From Cristatella mucedo (taxonomy: Eukaryota > Bryozoa > Phylactolaemata > Cristatellidae), in the NCBI GenBank assembly GCA_009760855.2, contig WPIO01000075.1:1410001-1474000 (forward strand): a stretch of DNA of 64,000 bases. The letters are read 5' to 3'. The notes under the pieces are model-generated. The model searched no databases. It worked only from the letters and a program-made list of their open reading frames with translations, and was not told the origin of the DNA. A program made the position numbers and the translations under genes. Shown in pieces: positions 47,352-59,391 of this stretch. The stretch's first letter is position 1. Each line of letters opens with the position of its first letter.

Positions 47352-48218
47352 GTCGACATCCGCGAGTACAGCGAGTGGAGCTGCCGAGCACTGCGCTTCC
47401 TGCAGTTCAGCCTCATGAACACGTCCGCCTACCTGCTGGTTGCCGTCGCCGCCGAGCGCTTCCTGACCGTCTACTTTCCGCACAAGTTTCGCGAGCATTC
47501 TCCTCGACGAAGAGTGTTCGGGGTGCGGCGCTTGGTCGCCTCTGTGACGCTGTTTCACTTCGCATGGAACGCACACGTGTTCTGGACACTGGGCGTCGAG
47601 CGGCGTCTCGTCGGCTCGATGTGCACGACGCGCACCTGCGGCTACACGAGCGAGGCGGCCGACTACTATTGGACGCGAGTGCACACGTGGGTTGACGTCA
47701 TCAAGCTGAGCCTGCTGCCGTTCGTCTGCATGCTGAGCCTGAACGCGGCCATAATCGTCAAGCTTCGACGGCGCGCCAGGGACAAGGTTCGCCGCCGCCG
47801 CCGAGCGCTTGCAGTCCGGAGCCCGGCGATTGAGGCCGCATCAAACGACAGTCGTTGCTGCGGCCTCGGCCTCGGTGGCGGTGGCTGCGGTTCGTTGACG
47901 GCGGCGGCCCGAAATCGTGCGAAACCGAGGGCCACGAAGCGGCTGACGTCATCGTCCGACGGCAGGACTCTAATGCTGCTCTGCCTGACTTTCTTCTACG
48001 TGGCCGTTACTTTGCCGACGTTTGTCTCGACCGCCTTACGACACAGCGGTACGACAGCGCCGCTGTTTACCAGTGTCGCGACCTTCGCTCTGTACTCAAA
48101 CAATGCACTGAACTTCGCTCTTTACAGCTTGAGCGGGACCGAGTTCAGGCGTCTGTTGAGGCAGACAGTGTGCGGGCAACCATCAGCATTGATTAACGGA
48201 CCGAGTGTGAAGGTCTAG
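47352..48218 (+). CDS. Rhodopsin-like GPCR, exon 2 (TM3 to C-terminus)
   Basis: Encodes residues 114-401 of the receptor begun at 44964. The acceptor TGCTCGCGCAG|GTC is in phase 0. C124 at the start of TM3 is placed to pair with a Cys of the second extracellular loop (C204 or C209). TM3 ends in ERF (148-150) instead of DRY. TM4 carries W185; TM5 (about 225-249) has P236. The third intracellular loop is long (about 250-316), Arg-rich and Gly-rich (GLGLGGGG). TM6 (about 317-340) has VAVTLP instead of CWxP. TM7 (about 352-374) has NALNFALY in place of NPxxY. The C-tail is short with one Cys (387). The changed motifs suggest a divergent, probably peptide-type orphan receptor; subfamily and ligand cannot be told from sequence. 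The ORF upstream to 47268 is intronic. Confidence 0.85.
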   Translation, partial: VDIREYSEWSCRALRFLQFSLMNTSAYLLVAVAAERFLTVYFPHKFREHSPRRRVFGVRRLVASVTLFHFAWNAHVFWTLGVERRLVGSMCTTRTCGYTSEAADYYWTRVHTWVDVIKLSLLPFVCMLSLNAAIIVKLRRRARDKVRRRRRALAVRSPAIEAASNDSRCCGLGLGGGGCGSLTAAARNRAKPRATKRLTSSSDGRTLMLLCLTFFYVAVTLPTFVSTALRHSGTTAPLFTSVATFALYSNNALNFALYSLSGTEFRRLLRQTVCGQPSALINGPSVKV

Positions 48219-48392
48219 GCGATCGCTACTTGCACCCAGAGCAGCTCTAAGCCTTCGTGCTCTGCGACCGCCTAGCGAGGCAGGCCTAGCGAGTTAACTC
48301 GTCCAATGGCCGGACGTGCAAGACACACTTCCGGGGCACCCGAACCTTCCCGACGCCTAGCCTCGGCGTTATGTCGGGGGGAGCCTTTAAAT

Positions 48393-48500
48393 ATAAAAAA
48401 ATATAATTCATTGATATCGTGCCCTAAGAGAACGTGATATATATTCTGGCGCTTCACATATGAAACGGGGCTCGAGCTCAGAGCCTCGGCCAGATCTGGC
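48393..48500 (-). mobile_element. SINE copy, 3' part
   Basis: A/T tail, stem block (GCCCTAAGAGAACGTGATAT, GGCGCTTCA) and a B-box-like GAGCTCGAGCCCC on the minus strand; truncated before the A box. Confidence 0.6.
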
Positions 48501-49854
48501 GAGCTTATTGGACCTTAGTAGAAAGTCTCATTTAAATCAAATTTAAATTTAATTAAATTATATTAAATTTTAAATTTAAATCAAATTTAAATTAAATCAG
48601 AAAATCTCGTAGAAAGTCAAAAGTGGCTATGTTTTTCATGCAAAGCCATTGTCACAATTTCACTTATGCGTCCTGAAAATGTCACTGGTAGGCTAATAGT
48701 GATACGATCAACCTAAAATCTGAAATACAGCGGTACATTGGCTTACGAGTATCTCTATGTACGAGTGTTTCAAGATAAGAGCTGTCTCTCGGTCGATTTT
48801 TCATAGTGAGTTTCGAGCTAAAACTTGGGTTAAGAGCCAGCGTCCGATACTCCACCGGTAGTTGCCTCAGCGACCGTCGCACTGAGTGTGGTGACTCAGG
48901 TCAATAAGGGTAGAGGGGCGAACGACGTTCCGTTGCAAGCCGCTGCGCTACGACCCCGGTGTGACGCCAAGCACAGGATGCAGGTTCGCTCCCAAACAGT
49001 CTCGAGCGATCCATCGTCGTGCTTGAATGTACAAGATCGCCAGACTCCGCTGCTAAATCTGACTACGGCTGGAACAGCTAAGTACGTGCTTTACTCTATT
49101 TAGGCGATATCATCGTGTGAGAGTAAATCGCATAACCGATAACAATGGGAGCGTCCGCACAAAGGTCCCGCCAATAAACTAAAAGCGAGGAAATTCTAGC
49201 GAAAAAGCAAAATCAGCGAATAAGGTTCAGATATATTCCTATCAGCATTTCTTCTCTAACTGTATTAGCATCTTCAAGTCGTTCGACCTCTGCGATCTCT
49301 CAGATCACTAGCTACTTTTATAAGTTAGGACTAGGAAAACTCAGTTATTGCATGAAATTCTATTGCATTGTTTTTAGAAAAATATTTTGTATTTATGAGT
49401 ATATTTTTTATTTTAAAACATTCGACAAAAAATCACTGTTTTTTGGGGGTCCGGAGCAGAGTAATGGCATTTCAATTTAATTTGATGGGAAAATAAAAAA
49501 AATTGATTTGATGTACGAGTAATTTGAGCTTCAAGCACCGACACAGAACCAATTCAACTTTTAAGACCAGGTACCACAGTACATGCTCCTAGGTATGTGC
49601 TACAAATTCTTAAAAATAAGCCGAGTAACACGGTCTTCTTTGTCATCAGATACATGAGTTAACCGCTTCAGTTGTCTTCTATGATTGCGTCCCAACAGAG
49701 GTATTATGTGCCCCATTAATTTTACAGCTTGGCCTGAATCCAAGGATTGACCTGAAATTTATAATTTATTTTTGGCTCACCAGCCTCCGAAACGGACTTG
49801 CTCGTGTTTGCATCATGCATCTGTAAGTGTATCGGTGCGTCAAGAACTTCGTTA
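48501..49854. other. Unassigned sequence
   Basis: Contains an A/T palindromic stretch (48531-48598, TTTAAAT-based). A tRNA-like A-box phrase (GTAGCGCAGCGG, minus strand near 48950) has no convincing partner B box. No gene recognised. Confidence 0.35.
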
Positions 49855-52470
49855 ATAATAAAAATAACAATGTTAATGCACTTGATAAAGCGCCCTCTGA
49901 GAACTCAATCTCTTTCTAGGCGCTTTACATTTGCTGCAAAGAGAATGCAATTGAATGATGAGTACTATCATGCTTGACAAACAAACAAAATGCATAACAT
50001 GTTTAGGGGTGACATGCACAGGGTCAGCATGCAAATGTGGTTAGTGGCAGCATGCACAGTGTCAGCACGCATAAGCACATCAAAGACGAATCACAGGGAC
50101 CCAATTAATGCTGTCCTAAATAGGTGTGTTTTTAAGTTATTTTTAAATGTGGTCAAGTCAAGGGATGTTCTTACGCAAGTCGGGAGGGAGTTCCAGGCTT
50201 TGGGAGCATACAAACTAAATGCACGCTCTCCAAAGGATTTGAGGTTTGTACGAGGGATTTGTAGACTGTTGGATTCCGAAAAGCGGGTGGTACGATGCTT
50301 GGCCTAGTGGGGGAGTAAATCTGAGAGATTGGCTGGAGCCAAAGAATGAAGTGACCTACAAGTGAGCGACAAAACCTTGAAGTCAATCCGTTGCTTGACT
50401 GGTAGCCAGTGCAGGTCGGCAAGAAGTGGAGTAATGTGGCAACTGCGACTCTCATGACACACAAGCCTAACTTCGGAGTTTTTACCAGCTGCAATCGCCT
50501 GATCGCACTTGCGAGTAGGCCAGTAAGCAGTGAGCTAGCGAAGTCAAGACGGGATGTTAGAAATGCATCGACCAACTTAGACGTGGTTTCCTAATCTAAA
50601 CGACCCCGAATTTTAGCAATGTTTTGTAGCTGAAAGTAGGCAGACTTGACTGTGGAGCTGATGTGGTCGTCTAGCGAGAAGTCACTGTGGAACATGACAG
50701 CTAGATTTTGAGCTGATTCAACAGGAGATATGCTGGCAGAGCCAATTTTGAGCGTCAGCCTTTCCGATTTCTGAATCTCACTGGGTTTGCCCATAACTAG
50801 TAAGTTAGTTTTATCGTCGTTTAGTTTTTAGAAAGTTTGCTGCCATCCCATTGTGCATATCGTCAATACTTGCAGCAGGTGAATTGAGAGAATTTGAGGT
50901 GCTCGAAGGCTGGGAGGGACCAAATCAAAGGTACAACTGAGTGTCATCCGCATAGAAGTGAATGCCTAGATTGTGCTTGGCAATCACATCAGCAAGAGGG
51001 AGAGTATAGACCGTGAAAAGAACCAGACCTAGCACGGAGCCCTGAGGTACCCCATAGATTTCAGAGGTACCTCGGATGATCTTTGTTCATTCACATCAAT
51101 ACTCCGGAGTCTCCCACTGAGATAGGACCTGAACCATTGCAGAACAGTGCCAGTGATGCCGAGGCGAGATGAGAGGCGCTCTAGAAGAACTTAATGATCG
51201 TTAGTATCAAAAGCTGCCGAAAGATTGAGCAATATAAGTAGAGACACTCTACCCATGTCTGCATTCCTAAGTAGGTCGTTGTATACCCTAAGCAATCAAT
51301 GCTGACTCTTGTGGAGTGATTGGCTCTAAAGCCAAACTGGAATTTACTCGCAAGGTTTGAAGTTTCGATATATGAGTTCAGCTGGTCCGCCACGACCAGT
51401 TCCAGTGTCTTTGATAGGAACAGTAGAATGGAGACTGGGCGGTAGTTGCTCAAGTTCTCTTGATCTAGTTTCGCTTTCTTGAGAAGTGGCCTAACTACAG
51501 CTTTTTTGAAAGTTGCTGGGACATGACCTTAGGCTAATGACATATTAAGGATGTTAGTTATGCATGGCAGCAGCAGATCAATGCAACGTAGGAGCAGGAC
51601 AGTGGGAATTGGGTTCAGAGGACTTGAGGTCTCCTTTGACTAGGATACGAACTTCAGGACTAGATCACTAGCGACATTGAGGTTCAGCCAGGAATCGGTA
51701 GACAGCATTATAGTGTGGATGTTGTCATCACAGGGATGGACTCCCTGATCTTGTCTATCTTCTGGACAAAGAATCCAGAGAAGCGATCGGCTTGATCATC
51801 ACAAGGATCATCAGGTAAGGAGCTCATCTGGCTGTGGTTGAGGAGATGGTTGATCGTCAACATCACCATTTTTGGATCGCGCATTTAAGATTCAACAATA
51901 TTTTCATAGAAGCTAGAATTGGCCTTTGCTAGGATCGATTGGTACGACCCACAGTAGTCTTCATATGCCTGTCGCTGGACAGTCAGTCTAGATCTATGTT
52001 TTTTCAAGCTTTTTCTTAGTAGACCTGGCTAGTTTAATGTCTGTGGTAAACCATAGGCCGTCTGGGCGAGGGCGAACAGCTTTGTCAGAGGTGCAAACTC
52101 GTCGAGCGTGTCAGCAAAAGTCGTGTTGTAGCTATTTACTAATGATGACAGATTGGAGGGAGGACTGAGCAGCAGAGGTGAAGCAGATATTCTCGCACGG
52201 ACAGCATTGATTTCAAGGGTCTTGAGGTTTCGCGATTCACAGGTTATTTTAGAGGAGAAGGTGGGCACACACTGTAGATTGAATGAGATCTGCATGTGGT
52301 CAGATAAGCAGGATTTGGTAATAATTGGTGATGACTAAGTGCTGATGTAGGAGAAAATCTGGTCGAGTGTGTGACCCTTGATGTGAGTAGGGCCATGCAA
52401 ATGAGCCACAAGAGACAATGATTCAGTCAATGCACGAAATTCGGTGCTGAAAGCATCAGATAAGTTGATC
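49855..52470 (-). mobile_element. LINE A copy, about 2.6 kb
   Basis: Second-longest copy: tail, hairpin, 3' UTR, C-terminal region, RT (KPSEIQKSERLTLKIG; GLP motifs with stops), then RT N-terminal text ([29 protein letters not shown]) and an endonuclease-side stretch collinear with 5640-6830. Multiple frameshifts; non-functional. It ends near 52470. Confidence 0.85.
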
Positions 52471-52975
52471 TTGAGCTTAGTGACAATACAATAAAGTTGA
52501 CAGGTCAAGTTTTTTGGCTCTTATTTTTGAAGAGTCAAGTTTTCTCAACCGCTCGAGGGATTTGGCATAATTTTGCAGTGCTTGGTATTAAATGTGGTGA
52601 GTTTTTCCATATGTGGCTAATGTCAGCTTAAAAAGGTGGCCTTGGCATTTAAAAGTCATCAGGGGTCAATACGACAGTTGTGTTTCCATCAAAAGATAGC
52701 TTATGTTATCATTGTTGTTTGTGCCACTTTAATGCCGATCGATTGATGAGTATTTGAGAAATATCAATACATGTGCTGTGAGAGAGATAAATCGTATAGA
52801 TGGGGGCATAACCCCCAACCCTCGGTTGTTACCCCAACAGATTTTGTTTCATTGTTTTCAAAAGAACTGTAACACAGTTAAAAAATAATATCTGATTTTA
52901 CAACCAATTTTGTATAGTGACAGACGATCCTTAAAAGCTATTACCATTGCTTGCATCGGCAATAAAGAATCTTTC
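52471..52975. other. Unassigned sequence
   Basis: May include the body of the tRNA-like SINE whose head is at 52980-53050; no other feature seen. Confidence 0.35.
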
Positions 52976-52977
52976 AC

Positions 52978-53050
52978 CAAAGGATTCGAACCCACGACCT
53001 TAGAACCGAAGTCGTGAAAAGCAACCAGCTTACCTAGTGGGCCGTCACGA
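52978..53050 (-). mobile_element. tRNA-like element head (possible second SINE family)
   Basis: The minus strand has an A-box-like CACTAGGTAAGCTGG (53039-53025) and a near-perfect B box GGGTTCGAATCC (about 52992-52981). An anticodon-like stem CACGAC/GTCGTG encloses an oversized loop, and the acceptor and T stems pair poorly, so a functional tRNA is unlikely. Confidence 0.4.
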
Positions 53051-53204
53051 ATCATTTAAATATATACTTAAGTACATATTTAAAAATACATTTAAAGAAT
53101 ATATTGAATGATACTATATTTGATACGTTTTGCACGACAGAATAAGATAAAAGTATTTTTCAAAAACCGAGTTTCTGTTGGAGATGTAAACAGAAAATTA
53201 TGGG

Positions 53205-55100
53205 CACAGTGAAGATGTCAGAGATCATTGCCATTTTAATAATAAGTTTAGAGAAGAAGCTCATAAATTTGGTAATACTCTAGGTAGGTTTTATCCAATG
53301 AAATTTAAGTTAATTATTTATTTATTTATTATTAAGTTATTAAGTATTTTTAAAAACCTTTCGAGGATATGACTCAGAATTTGTTGCTAAGGCTCTCTTA
53401 TTAGAGTTCTAGCTAATTTTGATATTTTAATGAAGCTAATCGCGTTTACAATGGAAAAACATGCTCTGCCTGCTGTTAATATAAATTATACTACGACTTC
53501 TATAGATGTTACTATGTATGATATTGATAAAGCTTTATATAGTATTTTTTGTCAAACTCTAGTGTTGTAAATCAAGTATTCACTTTTGCATTTCCTAACA
53601 TGGTTCCTGATGATATATACAATGTGGATAATTAAGAAAGGAGCTTATCCTTTTGAATACAGGAGTTCTTTTAGTAAATTTTCTGAAAATGCACTCACTT
53701 TCAGCTATTGAAGCTTTTAGGTATTCATTAAAATTCAGTGAAGATATTCTTCTGCAGACTATGAATTTGCTAAGGAAGTAATGAGTCAATATGGTCATAC
53801 AAGTCTTAGTGATTGTTATGATCATTACATGATTTCAGATTTTATACAATTTGCAGACTGTTTCGAGACGTTCAGGAATAGACTCGGTAAGTCATTTAGA
53901 TTAGACTCCGTCGATTATTTATCTGTGACACAGTTACGCTTGGTCTTGTCCTATGTACTTAGCTGGCACGCATCTTGAGCTGCTTGGTAAAAATGAAGGT
54001 GATATAAGTGTCTACAATGACTTAAGGAGATCTATCAGGGGAGGAATCTGTAAACATAGTAGAAAGTATGCTAGGGCTAATAATCCACAGGAAATATCAG
54101 GAAAGTGCAGCAAAGCCTAAAAAAATACAATGTACTAGGATGCATGTAGTCTTGTATCCTACAGTTATGAAATGGTACGTGCCCACTGGTAGTCTTAAGA
54201 AAGATTTATTTTCTAGATGGCCTCCTGAAAGATTTATTATTATACCACATGATTCTACACAGTGAATATTCATGGTAATGATTATCCATTTTGTGCTTCA
54301 GGTAAGATGGTTGATCCAACTCAGTACTTAGATTATCAGAAAGCTTTCAATCCAGGTACCGCTCTGACACAGAAGTTGATATGTAATTGCAAACCAACTT
54401 AAAAATATCTAGCTCATTATAGATATCTCCAGTTTAAAGCAAAAACAGTTTTATTATCTCTAAACTACATCGTGAATTTGCGTTTCATCAAGCCCGAGAT
54501 AAACCATTAATAGATATTTGCGCAGAAAAGAAAGTTAAATATGAAAGAAAAAAGAATTTTTTTCACAGAAGTCTTTACGAAGAATTCATGTGTCAGATAT
54601 TTGCAAAGCCCTGTAAAGATGTAACAAGAAGGGTTAATGTGAAAGTAGTTAATTCTGCAAGTGGCTCTGGATCACGAATATATCATAAGTTGATGAGAGA
54701 ACCCAATAAAAAAATTTACAATATCTTATCCACCACTGATAGCTTTTGAGCGTGGAAAGAAAGTAACTAAGTTAAACAAACCGTTCTTTCTTCATTCTTA
54801 GCTCCATTATAGATTATATATTATACATTAAAGATTGGTTTAGATGGTATATGTAGATGTCTTGCTAAAAGGTTTTAGTTCTAAAAGTCGGAAAGAATAA
54901 TTTACACTGATGCAGATTCTTTAGTCATGGATAAAAAGTGAAAATCTTGATTTAGATTTAGAAATTATAGAGGACTGGTTTATTATAGGAAACTGGTAAG
55001 TTAAACTACTAATTCAAAGGATACAACCTTTGGGAAAATGTGTACTCTCAGACACAAGTTATATTCTGTTAAGGTTGTTAGGAAAAAGATCCATGTATGA
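53205..55100 (+). pseudogene. Maverick/Polinton-like family B DNA polymerase remnant
   Basis: In A/T-rich DNA, broken plus-strand frames follow the order of protein-primed family B DNA polymerases of Polinton-type elements. A VRDHCH block (about 53216) is followed by KKGAYPFEY (53634), a YDHYMISDFIQFADCFETFRN segment split over 53815-53880, then RGGI and YARANN (about 54035-54085). A motif A-like region interrupted by a frame change lies at about 54138-54180, a fingers/motif B-like part with FHRSLYEEFM and VTRRVNVKVV at 54555-54650, and a motif C-like YTDADSL at 54903-54923. The enzyme would replicate the element's linear DNA. Stops and frameshifts are frequent, the N-terminus is missing and no capsid, ATPase, protease or integrase gene was recognised. 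Related polymerases occur in adintovirus-like viruses, so a viral origin is not excluded. Confidence 0.7.
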
Positions 55101-55454
55101 TTAAGGTTAAATGAGTTCCAATCAGTGTTATTATGAATGAAAAACTACCCCTGATTCACATTAAGACTTTTTAAAAACTAAATGAGTTATTTTAGACAAC
55201 CTTATTACGTATGTTGAGACAATGATATAGTATAATGGAAGTTTGAGTAGGGAATTTCATAATATTATGCCAACAGGTCATATAATGCTGCTAATTTAAG
55301 AGGGCATTATCAGCATGTAATTCTAAACGTTATGGGCTTCATTATGGAAATGCAATTATGCATATTGTCATTAATGGGTTAAGAAGGCTTGTGTCATATT
55401 TGAAAAGTCTGAATAATTATCTTTAAAAAAATTTCCTCGTATAGAAATAGAATC

Positions 55455-57730
55455 CAGGGGTAGGCAAACTTTTTGACTCACGGGCTACAACGGTTTCTAA
55501 AACTTGACAGAGGGGCCGGGCCAGGATAAGAGAATGGTGTATTTGTGTGAACTAATATAAATTAAATGTAAAAACCATTACATGAAAATCTTTGGCCTTT
55601 AACCGGCAGCAAAACACCGTTGTGTTTAGTTTATTGTAAAAAATTGTTTAACAAATTTATGAATTTAATAACGTAGTAATAAGCTCCCACTCAGTTTCAG
55701 TGGGAACAGTGTTGTTGGTCTTCTTTTTTTCAAGTGCATCAATGTTTGGCGTTATATTTGTTGTGGCAATTGTCAAGATAGATCCAGGGTGTTGGTCAGT
55801 TAGCTTGGATCTGTGATGGGCTTTATTGATGTTCATGACCCAGGATGTCTGTTCACACATTGGTTGAGCCAAACAACATGAGCATCTTCTGTGCCATCCT
55901 CCGGAGGTTAGGAAACATGGCTTCGTTAAGTGAAGCATACAAGTCGTTCAGTTCAAGAGAGTTGAACTTCTCCTTCAATACAGAGTCACATTCAAGATCT
56001 ATCAGCTCAAACTGCAGATCCTGTGGTGCTGATTCAGGGTCTTGTGACAGGGGACAGGACACCAGCTGAAGTCACTTTTTAACTTTTTCAAAGTCACAGA
56101 AGCGACGGCAGAATTATCCGCGCAGGTCCAGTCCGGTGATTTGCTGTATTTCTTCACGTTTCCAGTCGCGTCTTTCTGCATGACTAGTGTGGGGAAATGA
56201 GTGAAATATTTTTTTGAAACTTGTCTGGAGAAAAGAGTCAGCTTGGATTTGAAGGCCCAAACATTTGTGTACATGTCGTACACAGATTGATCTTTCCCCG
56301 ATAGCTTGGTGTTCAGCTCACTCACGTGCGAAAGTATGTCCACAGGAAACGCACAGTCACAAAGCCAGTTCTTGTCACTTAGCTTTGGAAATTCGTCGGA
56401 TCTCCCCATTAACTAAAAAAAATGCAGTGATCTCCTCCTTCAGCTCCCACTCTCTTTGAAAGACTTTGCCCAAACTTAGCCAGCTCACATGAGAGTAGTA
56501 AAGTAAGTCCTGGTAATCTGAGTCGGTTTATTCCAGGAACGCAATAAACTGACGAAGCTGAAGTCCCCTTTCTCATATAAAGTTAACAAGTTCTACAACT
56601 GGATTCACGACATGATTAGGCTGCAATATAGACTTACACAGAACTTCCTGATGAAATATTCAGTGAAGGAAAATAACATGCTGATCAGGATTTTCCTCTT
56701 TTACTTTTTCCTGCAGTCTTATAGCAGTCCAACGTCTTTCTTGATTTAATTTGGCGATCCATCCATGGTACATTGGCAAGTTTACTCCACGGTAGCTTCA
56801 TTCTCTCGATGACAGCAGACACCTGGTTATACAAGTCCTTTGCCCTCGTTTTTCCTTTCATGGACTCCGTGGTAAAAAATTCCTCTGTGACCTCCAAACT
56901 GTTGCTAATCCCTCGGATAAAAATTAGGAGCTGAGCAGTGTCTTTTAAGTTGTACTTTCATCTAATGCTAGTGAATTGAACTTAAAGAACTCCGCCTTTT
57001 TGTTTAATTTGCTGGTTATATCTTCGTCAATTAATTCCAAACGGCCAGTCACAGTTCTGCGTGAGTAAATAATTTTTTTGAAATTTGCCTTTGCTCTCCG
57101 GACACAAGAGACCTGCTGTCTCAAACATGCATTCTTTTAAAAATTCACCTTCAGAGAAAGGCTTACTGGCCTTTGCTAACCTAAATGCCAGCCAAATACT
57201 TGTTTTAGTACTTGACTCTTGAATCGCAGCTTGTCTGTGAAAAAAGTTTTGCTGAGTCTGTAAATTAGCCGTCAATCTTTGAGCTGTAGCCGCCTGTTCT
57301 TGTGGAGACTGTTGACTAGCGTAGTTAGCATGTTTTGTGGCAAAATTACGGCTGATGTTCCATTCTTTAAAAACTGCTAGAGTTTCTTGGCATATCAGAC
57401 ATAAAGCTGTTGATCGCACTTCATTGAAAAAATATTTCGTTGTTCACTCTTTATTGAACACTCGGCACTCACTGTCTAGTTTCTTTTTTCTTCTGCAAGC
57501 TCATTTTTACTGAAGGTCTGAAAGTACAAAGCGACAAAATGAAGTAGAGAGTAACCGTAATGCATCACACTCAAGGGTCAACGTCTTCGGAGGTGCGTTT
57601 TCTGCTGGGTAAAGATGGGAATTACAGCCAGGTAAAATTATTTAGGTGTAATTTAATTTACGAATGTAACGTGGAAGAGTTCGGCGGGCCGGATTGAAAA
57701 GCCGTGGGCCGTAATTTGTCCATGTCTTGT
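55455..57730 (-). mobile_element. hAT DNA transposon remnant
   Basis: The left end starts CAGGGGTAGGCAAACTTTTT and the right end, read inward, gives CAAGACATGGACAAATTACG, a weak inverted match. ATAGAA is shared by the flanks (ATAGAATC at 55447-55454; TATAGAAG at 57730-57737), fitting an 8-bp hAT target duplication with mutations. Both ends carry GGCC-rich subterminal text. The minus-strand transposase relic lies inside. Confidence 0.7.
55657..57419 (-). pseudogene. hAT transposase (GTF2IRD2/ZBED-like group), frame-disrupted
   Basis: The N-terminal frame (57419-57027) starts with a zinc-finger-like CLICQ...KHANY and contains SIWLAFRLAKASKPFSEGEF. Next come VTEEFFTTESMKGKTRAKDL and MKLPWSKLANV (56897-56685), then GLQLRQFIAFLE and VSWLSLGKVF (about 56580-56450). 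Further on are WLCDCAFPVDILSHVSELN and KDQSVYDMYTNVWAFKSKL (56409-56002), LQFELIDLECDSVLKEKFN with MLFGSTNV (56062-55853), and HHRSKLTDQHPGSILTIATT (55938-55657). This is the order of hAT transposases of the type domesticated in GTF2IRD2, including the C-terminal dimerisation part. At least five frame breaks and several stops make it inactive. Confidence 0.8.
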
Positions 57731-57737
57731 ATAGAAG

Positions 57738-59390
57738 ACCAATGATAACGTTCACGATAAATTATTTCTGATTTCATGTCTGATTATTCAGATGATACCA
57801 ATAGTTTAACAAGAGAGTCAGAGACTGAATATGTTTAGGAAATTCTAATCGAAGAGTTTAAACTTGAGTCCAAGCCAGAATGTGAAGATGAACCCTTAGG
57901 TAACCTGAATATCTGGTGATTGTGAAAATACATGCCCGGTTGTAGTTTTTCATGATTGAACACAATTATATGTAGCCATGGGGGTCTCAAGAATTCTTAG
58001 GGGTGAACAATCTCGTCAAATAGCAGCAATGATTTGTCTCAATTAACCAAAACATGAATTATACCCAAGGATTGCTAGTTATTCACTAGATAACCGATTC
58101 TTAATCTTAAGGCTTCACAAATATCTATTCTTAATGAAAACTGTGATATCCATAATCAAATAATGAAATGTAGGGGTAAAGTCATATCCATGATTGTAGA
58201 TTCATAAAAAATTCCAGTAACTAAAGATGGTGTTTAGGTTAATATGATGTCAGTGATTCATTTTTATCGTTTTCTTTTAAATTAGTATAGGAAAATGGCA
58301 ACATCAAATTGATCTACGCAAAATACTTTGTCTACACAGACTCCAGATATCGCAGATGCGATTGAATTTTACTACTATTTCTACTCTATTTAAATCTTAT
58401 GCAGAATAACTTTTTAAATCTAGGATGACTGCTTACATTGCACACACAATTGACTCAGATATTTTGATTATGACAGAATAATCGGTAAATAAATTCTAAG
58501 TAAATGAATTGACGCTGAAGCGTAGAGAGTAATCAGTTCAGGAGTTGTTGAAGTTACTTCTAACCTAGAAGTATCTGTCAGATAAAGGCTAATAACTTTG
58601 TAGACAACGCCGCAGAAATTGCTTCATACACAGCATGGGTTGCTAATCAGCTTCCAACAATATCAACACTCATTTCAGGCGTCTGTGGAATCAAACCAGA
58701 TATCTGTGGTATTGTTAAGGATGATTGCCATGCAATTATATCGATATCACTGGCGAAACTAGTACTATAAAAAAGTAAAATTGGCTGCTGCTTTTTCGGT
58801 GCTTTTGGCTACTTCTGTGACTGCTTTATTAGTTCTCTCTGATCCAGTTTCTTCCAACCCATGATGAAAAGTAAAAGAAAGTACTCAAAAAATTATTAAA
58901 ATTCATATAGAAACCACATATCCAGACGGTATTTCTGAGGTAAAAGATAAGAAATACTCAAATTTCAAAATCTATGCCTTCCCAATGGGCCGTATAGAAG
59001 ACATCCGAGTTTCTTTGCTTAAATCTCTAAAATTCTTACTGGAATACAAAGCCATTAGAATGGCTCCTAATGACTCATACTTATCAAAATGTTTTACAAT
59101 AATTTAAAGATGGATCCATATTTTGGAGTTCAGAGAAGACTTACAAATCGATTCAATAAATGATCTAAAATCTTCTGCATATATTAAAAATATGACATAA
59201 CTAAACGCGTGGTTATGGCAATATAAAGCGTTTTCTCACCAAGTTATTTTACTGATTCAAAGGTATAAACTCAGGAAAACTTTGATCGGAAATTTTTGTT
59301 TACCTGAAGGCTTAAATCCATTCAATAGAAACTTCATTGAGTTTCATTGCAAGAAAACAACTCTTTTTACCAATCTTATTTCAGAACAAT
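57738..59390. other. A/T-rich sequence, possibly more of the Polinton-like element
   Basis: Composition matches the polymerase remnant on the other side of the hAT insertion. Short plus-strand coding-like stretches occur (near 58905-59100, IHIETTYPDGISEVKDKKYS), but no protein family was recognised, so membership is only inferred. Confidence 0.35.
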
Positions 59391-59391
59391 C

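Noticed and set aside
48888-49010. Possible tRNA or SINE head on either strand
   Set aside because: A-box-like and B-box-like phrases lie on opposite strands or at the wrong spacing, with no cloverleaf.
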